The notes under the pieces are model-generated. The model was not told the origin of the DNA and did not search any database. It saw only the letters and a program-made list of their open reading frames with translations. Below are positions 7,170 through 14,569 of a stretch of DNA of 33,452 nucleotides, piece after piece. This DNA comes from a virus. Each line of letters starts with the position of its first letter. The stretch's first letter is position 1. Both the position numbers and the translations under genes were made by a program. The stretch covers positions 1 through 33,452 of IMG/VR virus record IMGVR_UViG_3300042691_028952. One strand, 5' to 3'.

Positions 7170-7222
7170 TTGGACAAACCGTGTCCAATGTGGTTGGACT
7201 TGTCATGTCCTATGGATAGGAC
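7170..7222. promoter_or_regulatory. Cluster of three dyads with TTGGAC/GTCC half-sites
   Basis: Three inverted repeats lie in the gap after the large terminase. The first is TTGGACA, a 5-base loop, then TGTCCAA (7170-7188). The second is TTGGAC, 7 bases, GTCCTA (7194-7212), which has the same 19-base layout as the first and starts 24 bases later. The third is GTCCTAT-GG-ATAGGAC (7207-7222) and overlaps the second. Repeated dyads of one design suggest operators for a dimeric DNA-binding protein; nested RNA hairpins controlling late-gene expression are the alternative. No T-run follows, so a simple terminator is less likely, and no convincing -35/-10 pair was seen. Confidence 0.55.
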
Positions 7223-7237
7223 GAATGCACCAAAGTC

Positions 7238-7465
7238 ATGAAGACCATATCGATCACGGTAACTGCCGCAGTAACTTCCGACAAGAAAACCCCAGCAGAA
7301 CAGGAGTCTGACGCCAACTCGAAGGCGGACACGATCGCAGCCGAGGCCAAGAAAGCCGTCGCTGCAATCGGGAAAATCGGAACCGTGCAGGCTGCCGAAT
7401 TGCGAGTTTCTTCGACTCGTGCGGCCGATCACGTTGCGGTCAGGGGGGTTGACCTAAAGGCGTGA
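7238..7465 (+). CDS. Small Ala/Lys-rich protein before the portal
   Basis: This 75-residue protein begins MKTISITVTAAVTSDKKTPA, continues with a charged helical middle (DTIAAEAKKAVAAIGKIG) and ends in a short beta-like stretch. No clear ribosome-binding site precedes the ATG, which sits about 16 bases after the dyad cluster. Its stop overlaps the portal GTG start (GTGA), so it may couple portal translation. I do not recognise a family and cannot assign a function. Confidence 0.5.
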   Translation: MKTISITVTAAVTSDKKTPAEQESDANSKADTIAAEAKKAVAAIGKIGTVQAAELRVSSTRAADHVAVRGVDLKA

Positions 7466-9405
7466 GCCGCGAGCTTCTATCGAAGCTCCAAGGCGCACTT
7501 CAAGCACGGCAGACCTGGGAGCAGAGGCAGCGGCTTTGGTATGAGATGGGCCGCGATGGGCTGCGCCGTCGCAACAAGCCATTCCCCGGAGCATCGGATC
7601 TGCACTTGCCGATTGCCGACAGCGCGATCGAAAAGCTCAAGCCCTACTACGTCAATTCGGTCTTCTCGAGGCAGCTACTCGCTTCGTTCACTTCTCTCGC
7701 CCATGATCTCGGCGACGCGTCCGCCGCGGCTGCGGAGTTTTGCGATTACAAAATCCGGAAGGAATCGAACTACCCGCGGCAATTCGGATACTTCTGCCAC
7801 TGGATGCTTGGGAGTGGTCGCGGGCTGCTGAAGGTCCGATGGGATAGTGAGGCGCGAGGCGGCAAGGGCTGCCTCTCCTTCGACGCGATTGATCCGGTTT
7901 ACTTCATCACGACCGGCGAGGTTGACGACCCGGACGAAATGGACCTTTTCGCGCATGTCAGGCAGATCTCGGTCGCGAAATACAAGCGCAGCAAGGTCTA
8001 TGTCCAGGACTCGGAGCTGATCGCGCTCATCCGCGGCGGCGATAACCAGGCCAGCCAGTGGAAAGACCAGGAGAAAGAATTCCGCGAGGGCATCACCGGC
8101 AGCACGAAGGAGGACGTGATCATCCTCTGGGAAACGTGGGAGCGCGTCGAAGAGGGGTGGAAAGTGCGAACGTTTTCGCCGTCACAACCAGACCGGCCCG
8201 TCCGACCGCCGTTCGTCTATGACGTCAAGTGGCAGGGTGATGCTCAGCAGCCGTTCGTTGCTGGGCAAATCGAGTTGACCGAAAAGGGTTGGTACGCGCC
8301 CAGGGGAGTCTCCGAGAAGGTCGCGCCTTACGAGGCTTACGGCTCCAAAGTATGGAACGCATCGGCCGACTGGCTTGAGTATGCGAACAAGCCCCTTTTC
8401 GAGCGTGACCCGTCGTCCCCGCTGGTGAATCACGGCCGCCAGACCATCAGGCCCGGCGAAATTCTGCCGCCAGGCATTCGCCCGGTGACGATGCCGGCGC
8501 CCCCGTTCAAGCTGGACGAGGAGATCAACCGCGTCCGGCAGTTGTCCGAGGAACTGCTGCAGGTTCCCGACTTTGGCGTCAGTCCCGACGGCAACGAGAA
8601 GGACACGCGCACGGCGACCGAGATGCAGTATATCGGCAGTTTTGCAAGTCAGGGCGTGCAGTATCGGGCGTGGATCAACGGGCTTTTCGAAGGCCAGATT
8701 TACCGCAAAGCCTGGGCGCTGCTGGTTAAGTACGCGAAGGAAGACCTGACCTACTTCGCCAGCAAGGAGCGAAAGGTCATGCCGGCGCAGGCGCTGCATG
8801 ACAACTATCTGGTCGAGCCAGACGCCAGCCCAGACGCTTGGAACAAGCCCCAGCGCGTCCAGCGCAGCATCGCGCGGTTCCAGATGTTCGCCGGCCATCC
8901 CAACGTCAACCAAGAGGCGCTTGTTCGATCGGTCCTGCAAGACGACGATCCGAGGCTGGTCAAGGAGTTGTTCATTTCGACCAGGAACAAGGCTGCGAGC
9001 GAGTCGGAACATGAAGCGATGCAGATCCAGATCCTTCAGGACGGTTTCCCTGCTTCCGTCATGCCAGGCGAAGACCACCAGCTTAGGTTGCGCATTCTGT
9101 TCGGCAAGTTCGAGCAGTTGGGTCTTATGCCGCCACCATCCACCCCAGAGGAGCAGCAACGAATGTTTATTACGCGGACGCGGATGCAAGAGCACATCGC
9201 CGCGCACATGGAGGCGCTCCAGCAGGAGAATCCCGCCCTGGCGAAACAGTTCATGGGCGCGATCCAGGCCGTTGACCCGATGGCGCAGCCGGCCGACCCG
9301 TTGACCGCTGGTGCCGAGGGCGCGTTGCAGCCGTCGAATCCGATGGTTACTCCGCCGGCGGGGAGTGAATTGGCGCCGGGAATGGAAAGGATGGCCGTCG
9401 CATGA
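7462..9405 (+). CDS. Portal protein
   Basis: This 647-residue protein fits the head-to-tail connector of podovirus-like phages, a dodecamer-type ring through which DNA enters and leaves the capsid. The N-terminus has the packed helices and NKPFPGASDLHLPIAD motif (about residues 38-54) seen in this portal class, then FGYFCHWMLGSGRGLLKVRW and long alpha/beta stem segments. The C-terminal 80 residues are Gln/Pro/Met-rich (EEQQRMF..., then APGMERM), typical of an internal crown or barrel tail. It follows the terminase and precedes the scaffold and capsid genes, the canonical order. The GTG start overlaps the preceding stop. Confidence 0.82.
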   Translation: MSRELLSKLQGALQARQTWEQRQRLWYEMGRDGLRRRNKPFPGASDLHLPIADSAIEKLKPYYVNSVFSRQLLASFTSLAHDLGDASAAAAEFCDYKIRKESNYPRQFGYFCHWMLGSGRGLLKVRWDSEARGGKGCLSFDAIDPVYFITTGEVDDPDEMDLFAHVRQISVAKYKRSKVYVQDSELIALIRGGDNQASQWKDQEKEFREGITGSTKEDVIILWETWERVEEGWKVRTFSPSQPDRPVRPPFVYDVKWQGDAQQPFVAGQIELTEKGWYAPRGVSEKVAPYEAYGSKVWNASADWLEYANKPLFERDPSSPLVNHGRQTIRPGEILPPGIRPVTMPAPPFKLDEEINRVRQLSEELLQVPDFGVSPDGNEKDTRTATEMQYIGSFASQGVQYRAWINGLFEGQIYRKAWALLVKYAKEDLTYFASKERKVMPAQALHDNYLVEPDASPDAWNKPQRVQRSIARFQMFAGHPNVNQEALVRSVLQDDDPRLVKELFISTRNKAASESEHEAMQIQILQDGFPASVMPGEDHQLRLRILFGKFEQLGLMPPPSTPEEQQRMFITRTRMQEHIAAHMEALQQENPALAKQFMGAIQAVDPMAQPADPLTAGAEGALQPSNPMVTPPAGSELAPGMERMAVA

Positions 9406-9737
9406 TAAGCCATTTTCCCATTGTCGATTCGCCAGACTCGCCGGCATGGGAACGGCGGCACGCCGATTCATGGCGTGCATTTTTGGCCAGTGACACCGGT
9501 CAGCGATTGCGAATGGTGCTCAACTACCAGGAGCAGGCCGGGAACAGGATCGCAGTGCTCAAGCCAACCGGATCAGATCGCGCTTGCGGATACGCCGCCG
9601 GATGGTCTCAGGCCAGCGCCTACATCCTGCACAGTTTAGCCAAGGAGATTTCCAGTGAGGACGAAGACCCCGCGTCCGACTCTGAATCCACAGGGGTCCA
9701 TTCCATGAGCGAAGCCGAACAGCCAGGCCGCTTATGA
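9402..9737 (+). CDS. Conserved small phage protein after the portal
   Basis: This 111-residue protein starts at an ATG overlapping the portal stop. The middle, RLRMVLNYQEQAGN then CGYAAGWSQASAYILHSLA (about residues 35-80), resembles short phage proteins often found between portal and scaffold genes; the C-terminal 30 residues are acidic and probably disordered. No enzymatic motif is visible. A head-assembly accessory role fits the position but is inference. Confidence 0.55.
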   Translation: MISHFPIVDSPDSPAWERRHADSWRAFLASDTGQRLRMVLNYQEQAGNRIAVLKPTGSDRACGYAAGWSQASAYILHSLAKEISSEDEDPASDSESTGVHSMSEAEQPGRL

Positions 9738-9754
9738 ACAAAGGCTGAGAAGAT

Positions 9755-10816
9755 ATGGCATTTGATCTCGTAGAATTGGCAAAGGACGCGCAGGGACTCG
9801 ATCCCGAGTTAGCGGCGCAAATGGCGCAGGATGCCGACGAGTGGCAGAAGCAAGGAAGGGACACCGACCTTGACGGCGACACTCCGGAGTCAGGCGACCA
9901 GACGCGCGACGAGCACGGACGATTCACCAGCCAGGAATCAGAGGGCGACAAGCCCGACGCCGACCAGGCCGGCGACGCTGCCCCAGCCAACGACGAGAAG
10001 CCAGACGCCAGTCAACCGGCAGAGCAACTACAAGCCAAAGAGCACAGCACAGAGACCAAAAAGGACGAGGCGGAAAAACAGCAGCAGGAACAGGGAAAAT
10101 CCAAGTGGGCGCGCGAGCAGGAACGAAAGGCTAAAAGCTGGGAGGAACTGAACAACGCCAAGGAACAGTTCCGGCTCGAGCGCGAGCAATTCGAGGCGCA
10201 ACAGAAATCGGTGTCCGTTAAGGACGAGGCCGGATTTACCGCAGCGCAATATCAGGATGCGGCGGCAAAGTTTGCCAGCAAAGCCCAGGCGATGCGGCAG
10301 CGGCAACTCGAGGCTGAGGCCCGGGGCGATTTCGAGGCGGCCGAAAAGATCGAGAGCGAAGCAGACCGGCACGACACACTCGCAAAGAATGCCAGTGAGC
10401 GGGCCGGCACCCTTTCGGCGACAGGGCCAAACGCGGCATGGTCGCGGCTGGCTCAAGACCTGCCCGAAGCTCTCCAGCGAGATTCCCAAATGTTCAGCGA
10501 GCTGCGGAAGGCAATCCGCGGCAATCCGTCGTTGATGGCTGATCCGTTCGGCCCATATCGGGCCGCGGTCCAAATTGGTCGCAAAGCATTGGGCGAAACG
10601 AAGGCTGCGCTTTCGAAAGCGCAAGCCGACGCCGCCCAAGTGCCAAAGCTCTCTAGGCAAGTGGAAGAACTGACGGCGAAAGTGAGAGAACTGACTCGAT
10701 TGACCAGCTTGGAAGGCGAAGGCGGAATCATGTCTCGAGAAGGATCCGAAGGCAGACGGTTCGAGGATCTTAGTATCGCGGAGATGGAATCGCAGCTTGC
10801 CAACCTGATTGGGTAA
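9755..10816 (+). CDS. Scaffold-like head assembly protein
   Basis: This 353-residue, highly charged protein is predicted to be mostly helical and disordered. An acidic linker rich in Asp, Glu, Gln and Pro spans about residues 35-110, and a long Gln/Glu/Arg coiled coil covers about 110-170 (REQERKAKSWEELNNAKEQF). Another helical block (LSKAQADAAQVPKLSRQVEE, about 285-305) precedes a short conserved-looking end (RRFEDLSIAEMESQLANLIG). Composition and its place directly upstream of the major capsid gene match phage scaffolding proteins, which template the prohead and then leave. There is no protease motif that would make it a protease-scaffold fusion. Confidence 0.75.
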   Translation: MAFDLVELAKDAQGLDPELAAQMAQDADEWQKQGRDTDLDGDTPESGDQTRDEHGRFTSQESEGDKPDADQAGDAAPANDEKPDASQPAEQLQAKEHSTETKKDEAEKQQQEQGKSKWAREQERKAKSWEELNNAKEQFRLEREQFEAQQKSVSVKDEAGFTAAQYQDAAAKFASKAQAMRQRQLEAEARGDFEAAEKIESEADRHDTLAKNASERAGTLSATGPNAAWSRLAQDLPEALQRDSQMFSELRKAIRGNPSLMADPFGPYRAAVQIGRKALGETKAALSKAQADAAQVPKLSRQVEELTAKVRELTRLTSLEGEGGIMSREGSEGRRFEDLSIAEMESQLANLIG

Positions 10817-10826
10817 TTGAGCAGAC

Positions 10827-10843
10827 GCCGCCTTTAAGGCGGC
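10827..10843 (+). promoter_or_regulatory. Short GC-rich hairpin before the capsid gene
   Basis: GCCGCCTT-T-AAGGCGGC is a perfect 8-base dyad in the 39-base gap between scaffold and capsid genes, followed closely by GAAAGG and the capsid ATG. It could stabilise a processed capsid mRNA 5' end or modulate its translation. It lacks a T-run, so a terminator is unlikely. Confidence 0.45.
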
Positions 10844-10855
10844 CGAAAGGCAGTT

Positions 10856-11956
10856 ATGGCAATGACTTCACTCAGTAACCCCGCCAGCGTGGCGGATCGT
10901 TACCTGACGTATTTTTCGAAAAAGCTCCTGTACGTCCAGGAGGATGAACTGCGGTTGGACCAGTTTGGCTTGCAGGAAGATCTTCCGTCGCAGGCTGGAT
11001 CGCGCACGATCCGTTTCTTCAAGCCGGCGAAAGCTAGCACCAGTCTCTATTCGAGTCCGACAGCGTCGGATGTTGTCCACGCGCTGACGGAAGGCACGGC
11101 GATTTCCAATTACCGGGAAAACGATTGGACGAAGGTCGACGCGACCCTGAAACAGTACGGTGCAGCGACCAAGATCAGCGACATTGTTACAATGACGGAC
11201 GCTTTCAAGCCCGTCATGCAAAACATCGAGCTTATGGGCCGCGATGCCGCGCTTCACGCGGACACTGTCATCCGCAATGCGCTCGTCGGCTCGACGCATC
11301 CAGACGGGTCCACCACGCCGTTGACGCACAGCAGCAACGGGACGAATGGCTGTGAATTGTTCATAAATTACGACGGCTCTTCGCAAATCGCGAATAGCGG
11401 GACGAGTTCGACGAACTTCACCAACCTTTCCGCCGACACCAAGGACGAAGGCAAGGCAACCCGCCTTTTCGTTCTCGGCGCCGCAACCCGGCTCCGGGTG
11501 AACAAAGCCCCGAAGCTCAAGGGTGGATACGTGTGTCTGCTGCCTCCCCAGGTGGCGCATGACCTTTGCCGGGATGCCGATTACAAGGACGCCTTCAACG
11601 GCCGCGGTGCCGATGGCGTTTACAAGGGCCAAATGGGTCGGATCGACGGGTTCACGTTCGTTGAGCACACAAACCCATTCATCGAAGACGAAACGTATGG
11701 CACCTATGATTCAACCGACGACAACTCCGACGGCCTGATTTATTCGACGCTATTCCTCGGCGCCGGGGCCTACGGAGTGCCGAAGCTCAAGGGGACCAAG
11801 AGCCCGCTGAAGCCTCAGGTGTTCATCAACGATAAGGCGGACAAGTCCGACCCGTTGAACCAGTACGTGATCGCCGGTTGGAAAGCCTACTACATGGCGA
11901 TGGGGCTGGATTCCGCCAACATCGTCGTTGGCCGAAGCAAATCCACGTTCGCGTAA
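10856..11956 (+). CDS. Major capsid protein, N4-gp56 family
   Basis: This 366-residue protein has the HK97-fold layout of the N4 gp56 capsid family. Around residues 78-145 it reads TEGTAISNY, then LKQYGAATKISDIVTMTDAF and ELMGRDAALHADTVIRNAL, the hallmark stretch where a flexible arm leads into the long spine helix. A later VCLLPPQVAHDLCRDADYKDAF and GRIDGFTFVEHTNPF complete the pattern, and the C-terminus has YVIAGWKAYYMAMGLD. Length is normal. GAAAGG precedes the ATG after the hairpin. It is followed by a strong hairpin, consistent with very high expression and transcript ending. Its family supports a podovirus-like assignment. Confidence 0.9.
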   Translation: MAMTSLSNPASVADRYLTYFSKKLLYVQEDELRLDQFGLQEDLPSQAGSRTIRFFKPAKASTSLYSSPTASDVVHALTEGTAISNYRENDWTKVDATLKQYGAATKISDIVTMTDAFKPVMQNIELMGRDAALHADTVIRNALVGSTHPDGSTTPLTHSSNGTNGCELFINYDGSSQIANSGTSSTNFTNLSADTKDEGKATRLFVLGAATRLRVNKAPKLKGGYVCLLPPQVAHDLCRDADYKDAFNGRGADGVYKGQMGRIDGFTFVEHTNPFIEDETYGTYDSTDDNSDGLIYSTLFLGAGAYGVPKLKGTKSPLKPQVFINDKADKSDPLNQYVIAGWKAYYMAMGLDSANIVVGRSKSTFA

Positions 11957-11975
11957 AAGGGGAAAATGCTGAATC

Positions 11976-12008
11976 GGTGCGGCCGGTCGTCGGAAAACCG
12001 GCCGCACC
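11976..12008 (+). terminator. Strong hairpin after the capsid gene
   Basis: GGTGCGGCCGGT pairs perfectly with ACCGGCCGCACC, a 12-base, mostly G/C stem with a 9-base loop (11988-11996), 19 bases after the capsid stop. A weakly T-rich tail is absent (AACCAATAGAC follows), so it is either an inefficient intrinsic terminator, an attenuator lowering expression of the genes behind it, or a 3' stabiliser of capsid mRNA. Confidence 0.65.
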
Positions 12009-12021
12009 AACCAATAGACAA

Positions 12022-13575
12022 ATGAAAACCAATCTTGCCCTTGCGCTCTGGCTGCTGGCGCTCTGCGCGTCACCCGCGGCCACTCATACCACCATCAGAG
12101 TAACGCCTTCCCATAGTCTATCTCAGGCGCTCGCTGACGTGCCCTATCTTGAGGAGGGCACCAGGGCAACCATCGTCGTATCAGCCGGCGATTACCTCAT
12201 CCCAACCAACACGACGACCTTGCTTCGGGACCGGGTCAACTGGCATTTCGAGACGGGGGCGCGACTGCTGTCCGGCAACACATCTGACACCAACTCGCGC
12301 GCATTCTTCTACGACACAAGCGGCGCGGTAACGTCGTCGATTACTGGCTATGGAGAGTTTCACATTTCGAACACCTACAGCGCAGTCCTGATAGTTACGA
12401 ATCCAAGCTCGCGGGTTTCGTTCCAGTACTCGGCGTGGACGGCTGCAACCAATATTATCAACCCAAGCGGGTCCGTGAGCGTGTTGGGACCTGCTGACGA
12501 AAGAACGTTTTACGTTCACAGCAGCCAGAGCAACAAACTGGCCAGCACGATCGCCTCGGCAGGACCTGGCTCGACGATAATTCTTGGGCCCGGGCAGTTT
12601 ACTTTATCCGCGGATGGAATTGTCATGCAAGACAATCAAAGTATCATCGGCCAAGGGATAGGAGTTACTCGCATTAACGGAGCGGAAGGAAGCGAGTCCG
12701 GAATTGCAATGGGGCACAACTGCATCATTAGAGAAATGACGATCGATATGTTTGGGGGGGGCGCTGTTCCAATAACAACAGACACAAGCGCCACCAACGG
12801 ACTGATTGATAGAATCCACGCCATCGGAAACACCGATACGATCATCTGGCAGACGACAAACGGAAACTTGGCGTTTACGGCGCGCAACTTCGTTTCCGAG
12901 GGTCCGTATCATCATATCGTCACAAGTGGCACGAACACATCACTTTTTCGCTTCGTCGACTCCGAGTTTCGTGGGGACATGCTCAAAGACACGGAAGCTG
13001 TTAATGGATCGCGCAACATTAACTCTTTCACGCACAGCGGCGGCACACTGGAAATTACCAGGTGCCACGTCGTCATTTCAAACCCACTCACCGCTGAGAT
13101 CATTATTGCGTCAGGCACAGCGCCAGCTTCACCTTCGTTTCGAATCTCTGGACTGAGCTATGACGTGGCTGTAACAAACGGAGGAATATTCAACCCGTGG
13201 TCATTTGGTCTGTACAGTGTCGGCTCAACTAACGCTTTCGCGGGATACAGTTTAACGCAGCCGGCTCACATTTCGACCAATGCGCTTTACTGGACCAACC
13301 CGCCCGGCCCGTGCGTGGTCTCGATGACATCGACGGCGACGCGGTCAAACTTTCTGCCACACATTGGCTTTCTTGGGCGGCCACGATACCCAGGACTGAT
13401 CGTGACGGTAAAAGACGGCGCAAACAACGCCGGATCCGCAAATGTAACAGTTCTCCCGACAGGAGGCGCAACGATTGACGGTGCCGCAAGTTTCACGATC
13501 AGCACCAACGGCGGTGCGGTCTCGTTCGTAACTGGCGGCGACGGTGGAACAAATTGGCAAATACTCACGCGATGA
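12022..13575 (+). CDS. Exported parallel beta-helix tail-fibre/spike-like protein
   Basis: This protein has 517 residues from the ATG at 12022; an in-frame open stretch upstream overlaps the capsid gene and the hairpin and is rejected. It begins with a clear Sec signal peptide (MKTNLALALWLLALCASPAA). Residues 30-400 have the irregular Gly/Asn/Thr/Ser, beta-rich pattern of pectin-lyase-like parallel beta-helices (SLSQALADVPYLEEGTRATI, then repeated short strands with Asn turns). The last 60 residues (VTVKDGANNAGSANVTVLPT, ATIDGAASFTI) match a C-terminal module common in phage tail fibres and spikes. A receptor-binding or polysaccharide-degrading virion protein is likely. The signal peptide is unexpected, since fibres normally assemble in the cytoplasm. 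Confidence 0.75.
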   Translation: MKTNLALALWLLALCASPAATHTTIRVTPSHSLSQALADVPYLEEGTRATIVVSAGDYLIPTNTTTLLRDRVNWHFETGARLLSGNTSDTNSRAFFYDTSGAVTSSITGYGEFHISNTYSAVLIVTNPSSRVSFQYSAWTAATNIINPSGSVSVLGPADERTFYVHSSQSNKLASTIASAGPGSTIILGPGQFTLSADGIVMQDNQSIIGQGIGVTRINGAEGSESGIAMGHNCIIREMTIDMFGGGAVPITTDTSATNGLIDRIHAIGNTDTIIWQTTNGNLAFTARNFVSEGPYHHIVTSGTNTSLFRFVDSEFRGDMLKDTEAVNGSRNINSFTHSGGTLEITRCHVVISNPLTAEIIIASGTAPASPSFRISGLSYDVAVTNGGIFNPWSFGLYSVGSTNAFAGYSLTQPAHISTNALYWTNPPGPCVVSMTSTATRSNFLPHIGFLGRPRYPGLIVTVKDGANNAGSANVTVLPTGGATIDGAASFTISTNGGAVSFVTGGDGGTNWQILTR

Positions 13576-14564
13576 ACACATCAGATCTTTGTATTCCAGC
13601 CGCGGCCTTGTCCGAATCCGACGAGGGCGGCGAGACTATGGCGCCCGAGCAAGGCGATACCGTGGAAGTGACCATCGGCGGACGCGTGACGCGTGCCGAG
13701 GGCGGAAACATCTACATCCGCCCCGAGACGGCAAATGGGCAACCGATCAAGCCGGCCGGCGGCGAGACATACGACGAGGACGATGAAATGAGGCGGGAGA
13801 TCGGCGCGATGGGCGGGAGTGCGGGCGGCGCGCTGTTGGCACTGCTGATCCTGCTGGTCTTCTCCGGCACGGCCGACGCCCAGGCGCTGCGTTTTGCGGG
13901 AGCGCGAGCAACGTCCGGCGGGGCCGTTTCCAACTGGGTTGGGAGCGTGGTTCGCCAGAACAATGCGATCACGGTCCGATTCACGAACGCGCCAGGCGTC
14001 GGCAACACGCTGCTGATGAACGATCGGACTGTCATTTGGACGAACGATACCCCGGGCGGGGCGACTCACATCCAACGGGGTTCAACTGCTGCGCTTTCAG
14101 CGGAAGCACTTTTCAACTACGCTAGCCTTCGGCCGTTTAGCAACATCGTGAGCTTTGCTGTTCAGGACGGCACAAACGTCGTTTTCGTTTCAGCCACTCG
14201 AACGACCGGAACAGAGCCGCAGATGTGGGGGACGAACTCGTCCGCAGGTCAAACGAACTGGGCGGTTGCGAATGCCACAAATACGATCGGGTCCGCTTCG
14301 CAGGTCCACAGCGTCGAGATCAACAACTTCAGCGGGTCCACGCTGTACCTTATGATTTTCGACAGCGAGACCAACAAGACAGCCAACGCAACCCCGCATT
14401 TCACCGCGGTTCCAATCACCACCGGAAGCGTCGGCGGGAAGGACTGGGGCGACGCCGGGGCGCCGTTCAACTACGGCGTGAACGTCTGCCTCAGCACGAC
14501 ACCTTTCAGCCTTACAAACGCGTCCGCCGGGGGGACGGCAACGATCATCTACACGCAGAAATAA
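13572..14564 (+). CDS. Phage small-protein domain joined in frame to an exported beta-rich protein
   Basis: The full frame from the ATG overlapping the previous stop (ATGA) encodes 330 residues. Residues 1-72 are a soluble, acidic domain (DTVEVTIGGRVTRAEGGNIY, RPETANGQPIKPAGG) like small capsid-region proteins I recall from podoviruses. Residues 85-103 are a signal-peptide core ending TADA, followed by about 225 residues of Asn/Thr-rich beta structure (FTNAPGVGNTLLMND and similar). An internal in-frame ATG at 13788 (Met73) has GAGGA seven bases upstream and would begin a classical signal peptide, giving a 258-residue exported protein. So this is either one fused protein or a gene with two starts making a long and a short product. 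Confidence 0.65.
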   Translation: MNTSDLCIPAAALSESDEGGETMAPEQGDTVEVTIGGRVTRAEGGNIYIRPETANGQPIKPAGGETYDEDDEMRREIGAMGGSAGGALLALLILLVFSGTADAQALRFAGARATSGGAVSNWVGSVVRQNNAITVRFTNAPGVGNTLLMNDRTVIWTNDTPGGATHIQRGSTAALSAEALFNYASLRPFSNIVSFAVQDGTNVVFVSATRTTGTEPQMWGTNSSAGQTNWAVANATNTIGSASQVHSVEINNFSGSTLYLMIFDSETNKTANATPHFTAVPITTGSVGGKDWGDAGAPFNYGVNVCLSTTPFSLTNASAGGTATIIYTQK

Positions 14565-14569
14565 CAGCC

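Noticed and set aside
7150-7237. Sigma-70 promoter in the gap after the terminase
   Set aside because: TTGGAC could serve as a -35 box, but no acceptable -10 box lies 16-18 bases downstream of either copy.
8182-9480. 432-codon open frame on the minus strand over the portal gene
   Set aside because: Antisense shadow of the portal; Arg/Leu/His-rich composition typical of a GC-rich shadow frame.
14225-14569. N-terminal extension of the fibre gene at 14570
   Set aside because: Arg/Gln-rich shadow of the preceding gene; the ATG at 14570 starts a clear signal peptide.
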